Shown here piece by piece: positions 11,141 to 23,206 of a DNA stretch of 64,000 nucleotides (its first letter is position 1; the number at the start of each line of letters is the position of its first letter). Origin of the DNA: Flaccisagitta enflata (taxonomy: Eukaryota; Chaetognatha; Sagittoidea; Aphragmophora); contig OZ231127.1 of the NCBI GenBank assembly GCA_965153355.1, positions 74,214,001 to 74,278,000 on the forward strand, in the 5' to 3' direction. Both the position numbers and the translations under genes were made by a program. A model generated the notes under the pieces. It ran no database searches, was not told where the DNA came from, and saw only the letters and a list, made by a program, of their open reading frames with translations.

Positions 11141-13560
11141 CTTGCCCCGCCTCAAGCCCTTACATACACTGAGACATGATACACAAGTAGATACACTGAG
11201 GCAAGATAAACACCTACATACTTATAAGCATGATAAACTAGTAAAAATACAAGGAGACATTACACATAGATACGCAGAAGTCATGAAACAAATACTCACA
11301 CACAAGGAAAAACCATACAGACGTTAATACAGAGACTTGATACACACGCACATAGGGAGACAGGGAACACACTTGCAGAAACAGGAGACATGGTACACAG
11401 GCACACACAAGGAAAAAAGAAACACAGGCACACACATAAAGAGACATGGTATACTCAAATACATATAGAGACATGATACACAGGGCTTGAATAACTATGG
11501 CAAAGAAAAAAACCAAACAACATGTTTTTCAGTATTTTACACCCAAGCAATGAGGAAAACATAACAAAATCGGTGACCATTTTGAAGCTCTGCGAAAGAT
11601 CTTTCAAATGAGACCTTGCTGGATGTCCTAGCTTTATCCGTTTAGAAATGGCATTGGGATGAAGACAGGTTGTCAGGAATTGGAAAAGCCCATTAAAGGA
11701 TCTGCATGTTTTTAGTTTGTTGTAACATAAAAACTAAACGCTTTGAGTTAAAAATTCGTTCCTGGCGCCATTTTAAAGAAAACTTGAAGCTCTTTAATTT
11801 GCTCATGGATATCAAGTAGCTGTGATAATTCTGAGTTGCACTATTAAAGAAAACGTTGAAACTAAAATTAATAGCAGGAAAAAAAAGCCAAAATTTGCCT
11901 TTTTTCAGCCTTTTTTCAATCAGTGATATTTTTCTTCAATCTGATGCCATTTCTAAACGAAAAAAGCTACTGAGACCAGCAACGTCGCATTTGGAAGATT
12001 TTTTGAAGATCTTTCAAATGGTCATAGATTTTCTATAGTTCAAGCCTTTGGATTGGCAGAAATAAGAAAAACAAGTTGTTTGGTTTTTTTCTTTGCCATA
12101 GTTATATGAGTATACTCCATTCTACCAAATTGAACAGTCAGTGCCTAAAATAATCATCACTAGACAGAGTTTATAAAGGTTCATTACTATATGAGGTCTT
12201 ACACAGTCACTCTATGCACTAATTGCTGAGACAATATTAACTTGGATTGAAAAAGATATGAGACTAGATACCTAAACGCTGGATTTGTAGATTTTGTGTT
12301 TAATATGTCTTAGAGAAGATGTGACACTTGAAACTTGGTTTATACATATTCAGCCAAGAACACTGCATATATATCATAATTTTGTGTTTGATAAGTCTCA
12401 AAGTTATTGAGACACTCAAAATGTTGGTTTATACACACAGAGGCATGATACAAGAAATATACACTAGGAGACATGATACACAGGCATACATAAATATGAC
12501 ATACTCTATTTACCATATTCGACAGTCAGTGCTTAAAATTGTCATCATTAAACGATGTTTTTAAAGGTTTATTACAATGTTATGTCTTACAAATTCACTC
12601 TAGGCACTGACTGCTGAGACAATTCAAACCTGGATTAAAGAAGACATGAGATTAGATACCTGAATGGTGGATATGTGGATTCTTATGTCTAATTTGTCTA
12701 AGAGAAGATAAGACACTTAAAATTAAGTACACTGTATAAATAGTTGAATTTTTTAGTTGATAGGTCTCAAATTTTTGAGACATTTAAAATGTTGGATTAT
12801 ATTAAGGGACATGATACAAGAAAATAAGCTGGGAGACATGATACACGAGCATATATAGACAAAACATACTTTTATTTACAGAAACACAAAAAGAACAGAC
12901 AGACAGGCAAACAAAAGGAGACATGATACACAGGGTTTTGATCACATCAGCATACTGTATTCTACCATTTTTGACAGTCAGTGCTTGAAATAATTATCAA
13001 TGGACAGTGTGATAAAAGGTTTATTACAATATGAGATCTTACAAAGTCACTTTATGCACTGACTGCTGAGACAATATAAACTTATATAATATAAAATTCA
13101 AAAAATGACATAAGACTAGATACCTAAATGCTATAAATGCAGATTTTTGTGTTAATTATGAGACACTTAAAACTTAATCTTGATATTGAGCAGAGAATAC
13201 TATAACAATGTTTTAATTTTGTGTTTGATAAGTTTCAATATTATTGAGACAATCAAAATGTTGGTTTACATATATAGAGACATTATACAAGGAACATACA
13301 CTGGGAGACATGATGCACAGGCATACATAGACAAAACATACTTGTACATAAAAAGAGACAAGAAACACATGTATTTATGTAGAGAGATGATAAACAGGCA
13401 CATATATAAGGAGACATGATGTAAAACACAAAACACAAAAAAGACCTGACACAGTGGAAAACACAAGGAGACAAGATACACAGGGTTTTGAATATATCAG
13501 TACACTCCATTCTATCATTCTGGCCATTTTCAACGCTAGTGACTAAGTAATATTGTCTCA
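11141..13560 (+). repeat. Left arm of the GAGAC locus
   Basis: Short repeats of GAGACATGATACACAGGCA and variants fill 11160-11480. Beyond the nested element at 11494-12102 the arm continues as diverged units: CAGTCAGTGC landmarks lie at about 12135, 12523 and 12975 (388 and 452 bp apart). Each unit is followed by a GCTGAGACAA motif, TAAGTCTCAAA or a variant, and the GAGACATGATAC block. The same landmarks occur in reverse complement in the right arm; for example ACAGTCAGTGCCTAAAATAA here is the exact complement of sequence at about 19550-19571. Frames open on either strand follow the short repeat. Confidence 0.85.
11494..12102. mobile_element. 609-bp foldback/MITE inserted in the left arm
   Basis: The ends ACTATGGCAAAGAAAAAAAC and its inverse are flanked by TA on both sides. 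Internal arms also pair: GTTTAGAAATGGCAT at about 11640 with ATGCCATTTCTAAAC at about 11943, and GATCTTTCAAATG at both ends. An uninterrupted sister unit at about 13485-13515 reads GTTTTGAATATATCAGTACA, so the empty site can be inferred as a single TA. There is no coding capacity. Confidence 0.8.
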
Positions 13561-13569
13561 AGGTAATCC

Positions 13570-16500
13570 AAAAGGGTTAGGGTTAGGGTTAAGGTTAGTG
13601 TTTTGGCATGGGTTAGGGTTAGGGTTATGAAAAGGGTTAGGGTTAGGGTTAGGATTAGGAGTCTCAAACTATGAGACTATCGGAATCCAATTGTAGGGTT
13701 CATTTATATTCAAAATTTAGTAGTGAGTCATAAAAAACCAAAAGTGAACTGTCAGAACTTGACTACTAGTGTAGGATGTTAGATTTGTCTCATCCCATAG
13801 TCAACAACACATTTTGAACCCTAGCAACAAAATTGTATTGTCTCAAAATTTATCACCCCTATGAGATATCAAAGTTGACAAAGCAAGAGACAAGAGACAA
13901 GTAAGTATATTAGTAAGTAGCTAAGTGAGTTAAAGTAAAGTAACAACAGGGGTCACAAATATTGAGACTATTCAAATCCAATTGTAGGGTTTCGTTTATA
14001 TTGAAACAATAGTATTGAGACATGAAAAATACCATGTAAAAAGTCAGAGCTGAATTACAAAAATAGCAGGTTTACTTTGTCTCACCCCATAGTATTTGAT
14101 GCATATTTAACCCTAGTGACCAAGGAATATTGTCTCAAGGTAATCATAAAGGATTAGGCTTAGGGTTACGGTTATGGTGCGTGTTTTGGCATGGGTTAGG
14201 GTTAGGGTTAGGAGTCTCAAACTATGAGACTATCGGAATTTAATATTAGGGTTTCATTTATATTGAAATTACAGTCTTGAGACATAAGAATCAAAAAGTG
14301 AACTGTCAGAACTTGACTAGTAGAGTAGCATGTTAGATTTGTCTCATCCCATAGTCAGCAATACATTTTAAACCCTAGCAACTAAATAATATTGTCTCAA
14401 AATTTATCACCCCCATGAGATATCAAAGTTGATAAATCAAGAGACAAGAGATAGGTAAGTATATAAGTAAGTAGCTAAGTGAGTCAAAGTCAAGTATCAA
14501 CAGGGGTCACAAATATTGAGACTATTGAAATCCAATTGTAGGGTTTCATTTGTATTGTAGCAATAGTATTGAGACATGAAAAATACCATGTAAAAAGTCA
14601 GAGCTGAATTACAAAAATCGCAAGTTTACTTTGTCTCACCCTATAGTATTTGATGCATAGTTAACCCTAGTGACCAAGGAATATTGTCTCAAGGTAATCA
14701 TATAAGGTTAGGGCTAGGGTTAGGGTTACAGTGCGTGTTTTGGCATGGATTAGGGTTAGGGTTAGGGTTAGGAATCTCAAACTATGAGACTATCGGAATT
14801 TAATTTTAGGGTTTCATTTATATTAAAATTATAATGGTGAGACATAAGAATCAAAAAGTGAACTGTCAGAACTTGACTACTAGAGTAGCATGTTAGATTT
14901 GTCTCATCCCATAGTCAACAATATATTTCAAACCCTAGCAACTAAATTATATTGTCTCAAAATTTATCACCCCCATGAGATATCAAAGTTGACAGAGCAA
15001 GAGACAAGAGACAAGTAAGTATATTAGTAAGTAGCTAAGTGAGTTAAAGTAAAGTATCAACAGGGGTCACAAATATTGAGACTATTCAAATCCAATTGTA
15101 GGGTTTCGTTTGTATTGAAACAATAGTATTGAGACATGAAAAATACCATGTAAAAAGTCAGAGCTGAATTACAAAAATAGCAGATTTACTTTGTCTCACC
15201 CCATAGTATTTGATGCATATTTAACCCTAGTGACTAAGGAATATTGTCTCAAGGTAATAATAAAGGGTTAGGGTTAGGGTTACGGTTATGGTGCATGTTT
15301 TGGCATGGGTTAGGGTTAGGGTTAGGGTTAGGAGTCTCATACTATGAGACTATCGGAATTTAATCTTAGGGCTTCATTTATATTGAAATTATAGTCGTGA
15401 GACATAAGAATCAAAAAGTGAACTGTCAGAACTTGACTACTAGAGTAGCATGTTAGATTTGTCTCATCCCATAGTCAACAACACATTTTAAACCCTAGTA
15501 ACTAGATTATATTGTCTCAAAATTTATCACCCCCATGAGATATCAAAGTTGACAAAGAAAGAGACAAGAGATAAGTAAGTATATAAGTAAGTAGCTAAGT
15601 GAGTAAAAGTCAAGTATCAACAGGGGTCACAAATATTGAGACTACTGAAATCCAATTGTAGGGTTTCATTTGTATTGTAACAATAGTATTGAGACATGAA
15701 AAATACCATGTAAAAAGTCAGAGCTGAATTACAAAAATCGCAAGTTTACTTTGTCTCACCTTATAGTATTTGATGCATAGTTAACCCTAGTGACCAAGGA
15801 ATATTGTCTCAAGGTAATCATAAAGGGTTAGGGTTAGGGTTAGGGTTACGGTGTGTGTTTTGGCATGGGTTAGGGTTAGGGTTAGGGTTAGGAATCTCAA
15901 ACTATGAGACTATTGGAATTTAATTTTAGGGTTTCATTTATATTAAAATTATAATGGTGAGACATAAGAATCAAAAAGTGAACTGTCAGAACTTGACTAC
16001 TAGAGTAGCATGTTAGATTTGTCTCATTCCATGGTCAACAATATATTTCAAACCCTAGCAACTAAATTATATTGTCTCAAAATTTATCACCCCCATGAGA
16101 TATCAAAGTTGACAAAGCAAGAGACAAGAGACAAGTAAGTATATTAGTAAGTAGCTAAGTGAGTTAAAGTAAAGTATCAACAGGGGTCACAAATATTGAG
16201 ACTATTCAAATCCAATTGTAGGGTTTTGTTTGTATTGAAACAATAGTATTGAGACATGAAAAATACCATGTAAAAAGTCAGAGCTGAATTACAAAAATAG
16301 CAGATTTACTTTGTCTCACCCCATAGTATTTGATGCATATTTAACCCTAGTGACTAAGGAATATTGTCTCAAGGTAATAATAAAGGGTTAGGGTTAGGGT
16401 TAGGTTTATGGTGCATGTTTTGGCATGGGTTAGGGTTAGGGTTAGGGTTAGGAGTCTCAAACTATGAGACTATCGGAATTTATTTTTAGGGCTTCATATA

Positions 16501-18680
16501 TATTGAAATTATAGTCGTGAGACATAAGAATCAAAAAGTGAACTGTCAGAACTTGACTGCTAGAGTAGCATGTTAGATTTGTCTCATCCCATAGTCAACA
16601 ATACATTTTAAACCCTAGTAACTAGATTATATTGTCTCAAAATTTATCACCCCCATGAGATATCAAAGTTGACAAAGCAAGAGACAAGAGATAGGTAAGT
16701 ATATAAGTAAGTAGCTAAGTGAGTAAAAGTCAAGTATCAACAGGGGTCACAAATATTGAGACTACTGAAATCCAATTGTAGGGTTTCATTTGTATTGTAA
16801 CAATAGTATTGAGACATGAAAAATACCATGTAAAAAGTCAGAGCTGAATTACAAAAATCGCAAGTTTACTTTGTCTCACCCTATAGTATTTGATGCATAG
16901 TTAACCCTAGTGACCAAGGAATATTGTCTCAAGGTAATCATAAAGGGTTAGGGTTAGGGCTAGGGTTACAGTGCGTGTTTTGGCATGGGTTAGGGTTAGG
17001 GTTAGGGTTAGGAATCTCAAACTATGAGACTATCGGAATTTAATTTTAGGGTTTCATGTATATTGAAATTATAATGGTGAGACATAAGAATCAAAAAGTG
17101 AACTGTCAGAACTTGACTACTAGAGTAGCATGTTAGATTTGTCTCATCCCATAGTCAACAATACATTTCAAACCCTAACAACTAAATTATATTGTCTCAA
17201 AATTTATCACCCCCATGAGATATCAAAGTTGACCAAACAAGAGACAAGAGATAAGTAAGTATATAAGTAAGTAGCTAAGTGAGTTAAAGTCAAGAATCAA
17301 CAGGGGTCACAAATATTGAGACTATTGAAATCCAATTGTAGGGTTTCATTTGTATTGTGACAATAGTATTGAGACGTGAAAAATACCATGTAAAAAGTCA
17401 GAGCTAAATTACAGAAATTGCAAGTTTACTTTGTCTCACCCTATAGTATTTGATGCCTATTTAACCCTAGTGACCAAGGAATATTGTCTCAAGGTAATCA
17501 TAAAGGGTTAGGGTTAGGGTTAGGGTTATGGTGCATGTTTTGGCATGGGTTAGGGTTAGGGTTAGGGTTAGGAATCTCAAACTATGAGACTATCGGAGTT
17601 TAATTTTAGGGTTTCATGTATATTGAAATTATAATGGTGAGACATAAGAATCAAAAAGTGAAGTGTCAGAACTTGACTACTAGAGTAGCATGTAAGATTT
17701 GTCTCATCCCATAGTCAACAATACATTTTAAACCCTAGCAACTAAATTATATTGTCTCAAAATTTATCAACCCCATGAGATATCAAAGTTGACAAAGCAA
17801 GAGACAAGAGATAAGTAAGTATATAAGTAAGTAGCTAAGTGAGTTAAAGTCAAGTATCAACAGGGGTCACAAATATTGAGACTTTTGAAATCCAATTGTA
17901 GGGTTTCATTTGTATTGTAACAATAGTATTGAGACATGAAAAATACCATGTAAAAAGTCAGAGCTGAATAAGAAAAATAGCAAGTTTACTTTGTCTCACC
18001 CTATAGTATTCGATGCATAGTTAACCCTAGTGACCAAGGAATATTGTCTCAAGGTAATCATAAAGGGTTAGGGTTAGGGTTAGGGTTACGGTGTGTGTTT
18101 TGGCATGGGTTAAGGTTAGGGTTAGGAATCTCAAACTATGAGACTATCCGAATTTAATTTTAGGGTTTCATTTATATTGAAATTATAATGGTGAGACATA
18201 AGAATCAAAAAGTGAACTGTCAGAACTTGACCACTAGATTAGCATGTTAGATTTGTCTCATCCCATAGTCAACAATACATTTTAAACCCTAGCAACTAAA
18301 TTATATTGTCTCAAAATTTATCACCCCCATGAGATATCAAAGTTGACAAAACAAGAGACAAGAGATAAGTAAGTATATAAGTAAGTAGCTAAGTGAGTTA
18401 AAGTCAAGGATCAACAGGGGTCACAAATATTGAGACTATTGAAATCCAATTGTAGGGTTTCATTTGTATTGTGACAATAGTATTGAGACGTGAAAAATAC
18501 CATGTAAAAAGTCAGAGCTGAATTACCAAAGTTGCAAGTTTACTTTGTCTCACCCTATAGTATTTGATGCATATTTAACCCTAGTGACCAAGGAATGTTG
18601 TCTCAAGGTAATCATAAAGGGTTAGGGTTAGGGTTATGGTGCATGTTTTGGCATGGGTTAGGGTTAGGGTTAGGGTAATA
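13570..18680 (+). repeat. 560-bp satellite with TTAGGG blocks
   Basis: The landmark ATGAGACTAT occurs at about 13671, 14224, 14784, 15344, 15904, 16464, 17024, 17584 and 18138, so most units are exactly 560 bp. Each unit carries two short (GGGTTA)n blocks separated by GTGTTTTGGCATGG or similar, then the hairpin GTCTCAAACTATGAGAC. Within a unit two ~280-bp halves are recognisably related, both starting GAGACTAT followed by a TAGGGTTTCATTT phrase. Between 13.9 and 16.9 kb alternate units share variants, giving a 1,120-bp higher-order period. No coding sequence is present. Confidence 0.95.
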
Positions 18681-19540
18681 GTGTCTATTCCTTAATCAGA
18701 TTCATGATGTCTCAACAATTGGGTGAGAATCCCATATCATGGACACTGACTGCCCAAACAAAGACTCTGTAAACACTATTGTGACCCAACCTATTTGAGA
18801 CATATTGAATACAAGATCTAATGAATTATCTCTTGAGAGAAATGTCCAAACATACTCACAGGTTTTTTTTAAGTACATGTTTTTTTTTCCAAGCAGTCAG
18901 GGCAGAGAGGGATTTTGTAAGACCCTATGTAGGAATACATCTTTGAATTAACACCCAATCAATAAATATTTCGGGCACCAACTGTGAAAGGGTTAAAGAT
19001 AGTGTTATGACAGGGGTCAGGGTTAGAGTAGCATGTTTATATTGTCTCATTCCATACCAACAGCACTGACTGTCCAAACTGAAACTATATAAACAGTATA
19101 CTAGTATGTCATGCTTTGTCATGCTCCATGGTATTCAAAACATTTCTAAACCTAGTGACTTGGTTATATTGTCTCAAGGTTATCAAGTAGTGACAAAAGT
19201 TAGGGTAAGGGTTAGGGTTAGTGTTATGGTAAAGGTTAGGGTTAGAGAAGCATGTTTGGTTTGTCTCATTCCATAGTCTAATTTCTTATGTCTCATCAGT
19301 TAACTGAGTATCAAATAACATGGGCACCGACTGTCCAAACATTCCAGCAGTGTACAAGAATGAATAGATAGCAGGTTTACCTCGTCTCATTCAATACCAG
19401 TGACCTAGTAATATTGTTTCAAGGTTCTCAAGTGAAGCAACAGGTTAATTCTATTAAATCCAGATTTTTGTTGTCTCAGCAGTCATGGTAAAGAGTGATT
19501 TTGTAATTCCTTGCATAGCAGTTAATCTTAGGACAGACAG
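18681..19540 (+). repeat. Degenerate transition from satellite to right arm
   Basis: CACTGACTG or variants lie at about 18748, 19063 and 19327, followed by CCAAAC. GTCTCA motifs and short TTAGGG blocks (about 19020 and 19205-19260) continue in plus orientation. A piece at 19025 (GAGTAGCATGTT..TTGTCTCAT) matches the satellite unit in the same orientation. I read this as decayed satellite-like units. Confidence 0.65.
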
Positions 19541-21720
19541 CTAATTTATGATTATTTTAGGCACTGACTGTTAAAGGGTTAAGGATAGTGTTATGACAGT
19601 GGTTAGATCAAGACTAGCATGTTCATTTTGTCTCCTGTTTGGGGAAGTGTGTTTTGTGTCTATATCTGCTTGTGTGTAACATGTCTCTTTATGTGCTTGT
19701 TTATCATGTCTTTATTGTACATATGTATCATTTACCCTTGTGAGTGCCTGTTTATCATGTCTCCTTGTTGATGTGCGTATGCACCATGGATCCTTGTGTG
19801 AGTACTTGTGTATGTATATGAAACTATGTGCTAAGTGTCCCAACATTTTAAGACACGTTAAACACAAAATGTCATTCAATACCAGTGACCTATTAGTACT
19901 GTTTCAAGGTTCTCAAGTGAAGCAACAGGTAATTTTTTTTAAATCCAGATTTTTGTTGTCTCAGCAGTCATGGTAAAGAGTGATTTTGTAAATCATGTAT
20001 AGCAGTTAATCTTAGAACAGACAACTAATCTATGACTATTCTAGGCACTGACTGTTAAAGGGTTAAGGATAGTGTTATGACAGTGGTTAGATCAAGACTA
20101 GCATGTTCATTTTGTCTCTTGTTTGGGGAAGTGTGTTTTGTGTCTATATCTGCTTGTGTGTAACATGTCTCTTTATGTGCTTGTTTATCATGTCTTTATT
20201 GTACATATGTATCATTTACCCTTGTGAGTGCCTGTTTATCATGTCTCCTTGTTTACGTGCGTATGCACCATGGCTCCTTGTGTGAGTACTTGTGTATGTA
20301 TATGAAACTATGTGCTAAGTGTCTCAACATTTTGAGACACGTTAAACACAAAATGTCATTCAATACCAGGAACCTAGTAGTACTGCTTCAAGGTTCTCAA
20401 GTGAAGCAACAGATTGTTTTTTTTAAGTCCAGATTTTTGTTGTCTCAGCAGTCATGGTAAAGAGTGATTTTGTAAATCCTTGCATAGCAGTTAATCTTAG
20501 GACAGACAGCTAATCTATGACTATTTTAAGCACTGACTGTTAAAGGGTTAAGGATAGTGTTATGACAGTGGTTAGATCAAGACTAGCATGTTCATTTTGT
20601 CTCCTATTTGGGGAAGTGTGTTCTGTAACTATATCTGCTTGTGTGTAACATGTCTCTTTATGTGCTTGTTTATCATGTCTTTATTGTACATATGTATCAT
20701 TTACCTTTGTAAGTGCCTGTTTATCATGTCTCCTTGTTTATGTGCATGTGCACCATGGCTCCTTGTGTGAGTACTTGTGTATGTATATGAAACTATGTGC
20801 TAAGTGTCCCAACATTTTGAGACAAGTTAAACACAAAATGTGACCATTAAGATGGTAATTTTAGCTAAATGACTAAGTATAAAGTGTCTCATTATAACAT
20901 GGATGTATGAATCATAAGATTCTACTCAACTTGTATCTCAATGGATGTCAGTGAAAACCAATTCGAGCCATTAATTTTTAAATTCCAAATTTATATTGTC
21001 TCCACAGTCAGCTACTAATCACTTTTTGAGGGCACTTATTTACGAGACTTTTTTTTTGCATTAAGATTTGTATCATATCAGCATTCCGTCCCTTTGTAAG
21101 ATATTAGTGTCTGTATGCGCCTGTTCATCATGCCTCCTTGTATATGCGTTCATATATATTATGTCTCTGTATGTACAAATGAAACAATTGTTTTAAATGC
21201 AGGTTTTTTTTGTCTCAGCAGTCAGGGTATAGAGTTATTTTGTGAGAACTTACATAGCGATAAATCTTTGAAGAGACAGCCAATTAATGATAATTTTAGG
21301 CACTGACTGTCAAAGGGTTAAGGATAGTGTGATGCAATGGTTATGTTTAGAGTAGTACGTTCATTTTGTCTCTGGTTTGTGAAAGTATGTTCTATGTCTC
21401 TATGTGCTTGTGGGTACCATGTCCCCTTGTTTGTGTGCCTGTGCATAATATCTCTCTATGCGATTGTTCATCATGTCTGTTTTTGTACATGTGTATCATG
21501 CACCCATGTGTGTGCTCGTTTATCATGTCTCCATTTATGGGCATGTGTATCATGTCTGTGTAAACCCTTATGTAAAATGTCTCTGTCTGTCCCTATGTAT
21601 CGTGTTAGTGTGTGTCCCTGGTTACCATGTCTCCTTGTTTTGGTGCGTATGTATTGTGTCTCCTTGTGTGTCCTTGTGTATGTATATGAGACAAGAATAA
21701 CATGCTTTGGTTCATAGCCC
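19541..21720 (-). repeat. Right arm of the GAGAC locus, inverted to the left arm
   Basis: GCACTGACTGTTAAAGGGTT or close variants lie at 19561, 20045, 20530 and 21300 (484, 485 and 770 bp apart). Each is followed by a CATGTCTCCTTGT/TATCATGTCT block. These are the reverse complements of the CAGTCAGTGC and GAGACATGATAC landmarks of the left arm, and TTGTCTCAGCAGTCATGG is the inverse of the arm's GACTGCTGAGACAA. The first three units are highly similar, so expansion was recent. Short open frames such as 19740-19976 and 20224-20460 repeat with the unit and are not genes. Confidence 0.85.
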
Positions 21721-21960
21721 ATAGATAACCTCGTCACCATGGCTGAGCCATACCTCGGCACCTTCTAACCCAAATTTTTCCTCCATTGAAATTTGAGAGA
21801 ATTTCAAAAAAATGGTTCAATCCCAATATTTGATAAGTCTCACATGTCTCAACCCCTGTCTCATTTTTGCCCTTTAGTCTCAGAGTTTGTCTCAAAGTCT
21901 CACCCCTGTCTCGGCTTTTCCCATGGTGGTGGATGAGAAAAATTTGCCAGAGTGGCCAGA
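21721..21960 (+). repeat. GTCTC-rich tail of the locus
   Basis: Between 21835 and 21925 seven GTCTC pentamers occur within about 90 bp (AAGTCTCACATGTCTCAACC, CTGTCTCATT, TAGTCTCAGAG and so on). No GTCTC-rich sequence follows after about 21925, so this marks the end of the locus. Confidence 0.6.
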
Positions 21961-22600
21961 ATAAATGTTCTTATAAACAGGGTTCTTAGTATAAGAAATG
22001 AGTGTAAGTGGATTTTTTCTCTCACATACACTATACAAGAACCAGACTCAAGAGTAATGGAAATTCGCTTGTAACGGATTTAGAATCTTGGTCCCATAAT
22101 GTCATTTCCTTTTATTTCTTATATTGGCAATAACAGAAATCTGCCCATGATAAATCAAATTCATTGGTCCCTTGACATCCGTTACACGCTTTTCATTTTA
22201 TAAGAACATTGTTTTTTGAAGTGAGCCTCGGCGTTCTTATTTTTAGCCCTGTTTTGAGGCTCAACCGTTCTTAACATGTTCTTAACATGTTCTTTATAAT
22301 CTTATGTTTATATTATTGAAATGAAATAATTTAAGCAATTGTTAAAAAAGATTTTATTAAGTAAAAAGAAATGCAAGATTGATATTTAATGAAAAATAAA
22401 TTATTTTAAAAATCATTATCAAAATATCAATCATTCTAGGGTTTTCATCTAATTTTACTAATTTTTTTTGAAAAATATTATTCTTATCTTCAAATCTGAG
22501 GCTCAGCATGTTCTTAAAATGTTCTTATTTTTTAGCCAAATCTGAGGCTGATGTTCTTATAAACAGTGTTCTAACTAAAAGAAAAGCGTGTATTACGAAG
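21961..22600. repeat. GTTCTTAT / GAGGCTCA dispersed repeat
   Basis: ATGTTCTTATAAACAG, ATAAGAACATTG, GAGCCTCGGCGTTCTTATTT, TGAGGCTCAACCGTTCTT and ATCTGAGGCTGATGTTCTTA recur in both orientations. Inside it, GCTTGTAACGGAT at about 22069 and its inverse ATCCGTTACACGC at about 22176-22190 form a small palindrome with GGTCCC, reminiscent of pogo/Tigger ends. The piece at 9.9 kb belongs to the same repeat. Confidence 0.5.
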
Positions 22601-22829
22601 TTCAACTGTACATCAGAGCCATGTCCATGGTTCTTGAACTGGTCTTTTGTTTTGCGATTTTGGCTGTCATGGACGTCGAACTCCAAACGAGATTTTGAAT
22701 AATCAGGGTTCATTTGTTTGCTCTCCTCATTTTTCATTCTGTTTGGATGTGTGTGAATTTGCTTTTGCGAATTAGTTCAATTCTTTTTTGCCTTCCTCGA
22801 CCCCATTTTTAATTGCATCCTCGTACTTC

Positions 22830-23206
22830 TACATGAGGTCATGTCCGTCAATCGGTCAGTCGGTTGGTTGGTCGGTCGGTCACGCAAACGTATGAATTGT
22901 GCAAAACGGCTTACTCTGACTTATTTCTTCACTCCTATCACCTCTCATGCCTTAACTATCACATTCATTCTCATTCATTCATGCATTCATACAATCATTT
23001 ATTCGTACATTCATTCATTCATTCATTCATTCATTCATTCATTCATTCATTCATTCATTCATTCATTCATTCATTCATTCATTCGTCCATTCATTCATTC
23101 ATTCATTTATTCATTCATTCATTCATTCATTCATTCATTCATTCATTCATTCATTCATTCATTCATTCATTCATTCATTCATTTATTCATTCATTCATTC
23201 ATTAAC
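22830..23206 (+). repeat. (ATTC)n microsatellite with HT1-like GGTC leader
   Basis: A CGGTTGGTTGGTCGGTCGGT tract (22855-22880) is followed by about 70 bp of unique sequence and then (ATTC)n from about 22953 to 23205. The unique part and its microsatellite are related to the minus strand at 60.56-60.78 kb; translations there share the order CA.R..LT.FF..ITS.AL. This is one dispersed unit with an attached microsatellite. Confidence 0.8.

Noticed and set aside
13570-18680. A true chromosome end
   Set aside because: TTAGGG blocks are only three to five units long, interrupted and embedded in 560-bp units, with several kilobases of other sequence on both sides.
19740-20770. Repeated 60- and 78-residue frames on the right arm
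   Set aside because: They recur every ~484 bp with the arm unit and encode translations of the CATGTCTCCTTGT repeat; no domain is present.
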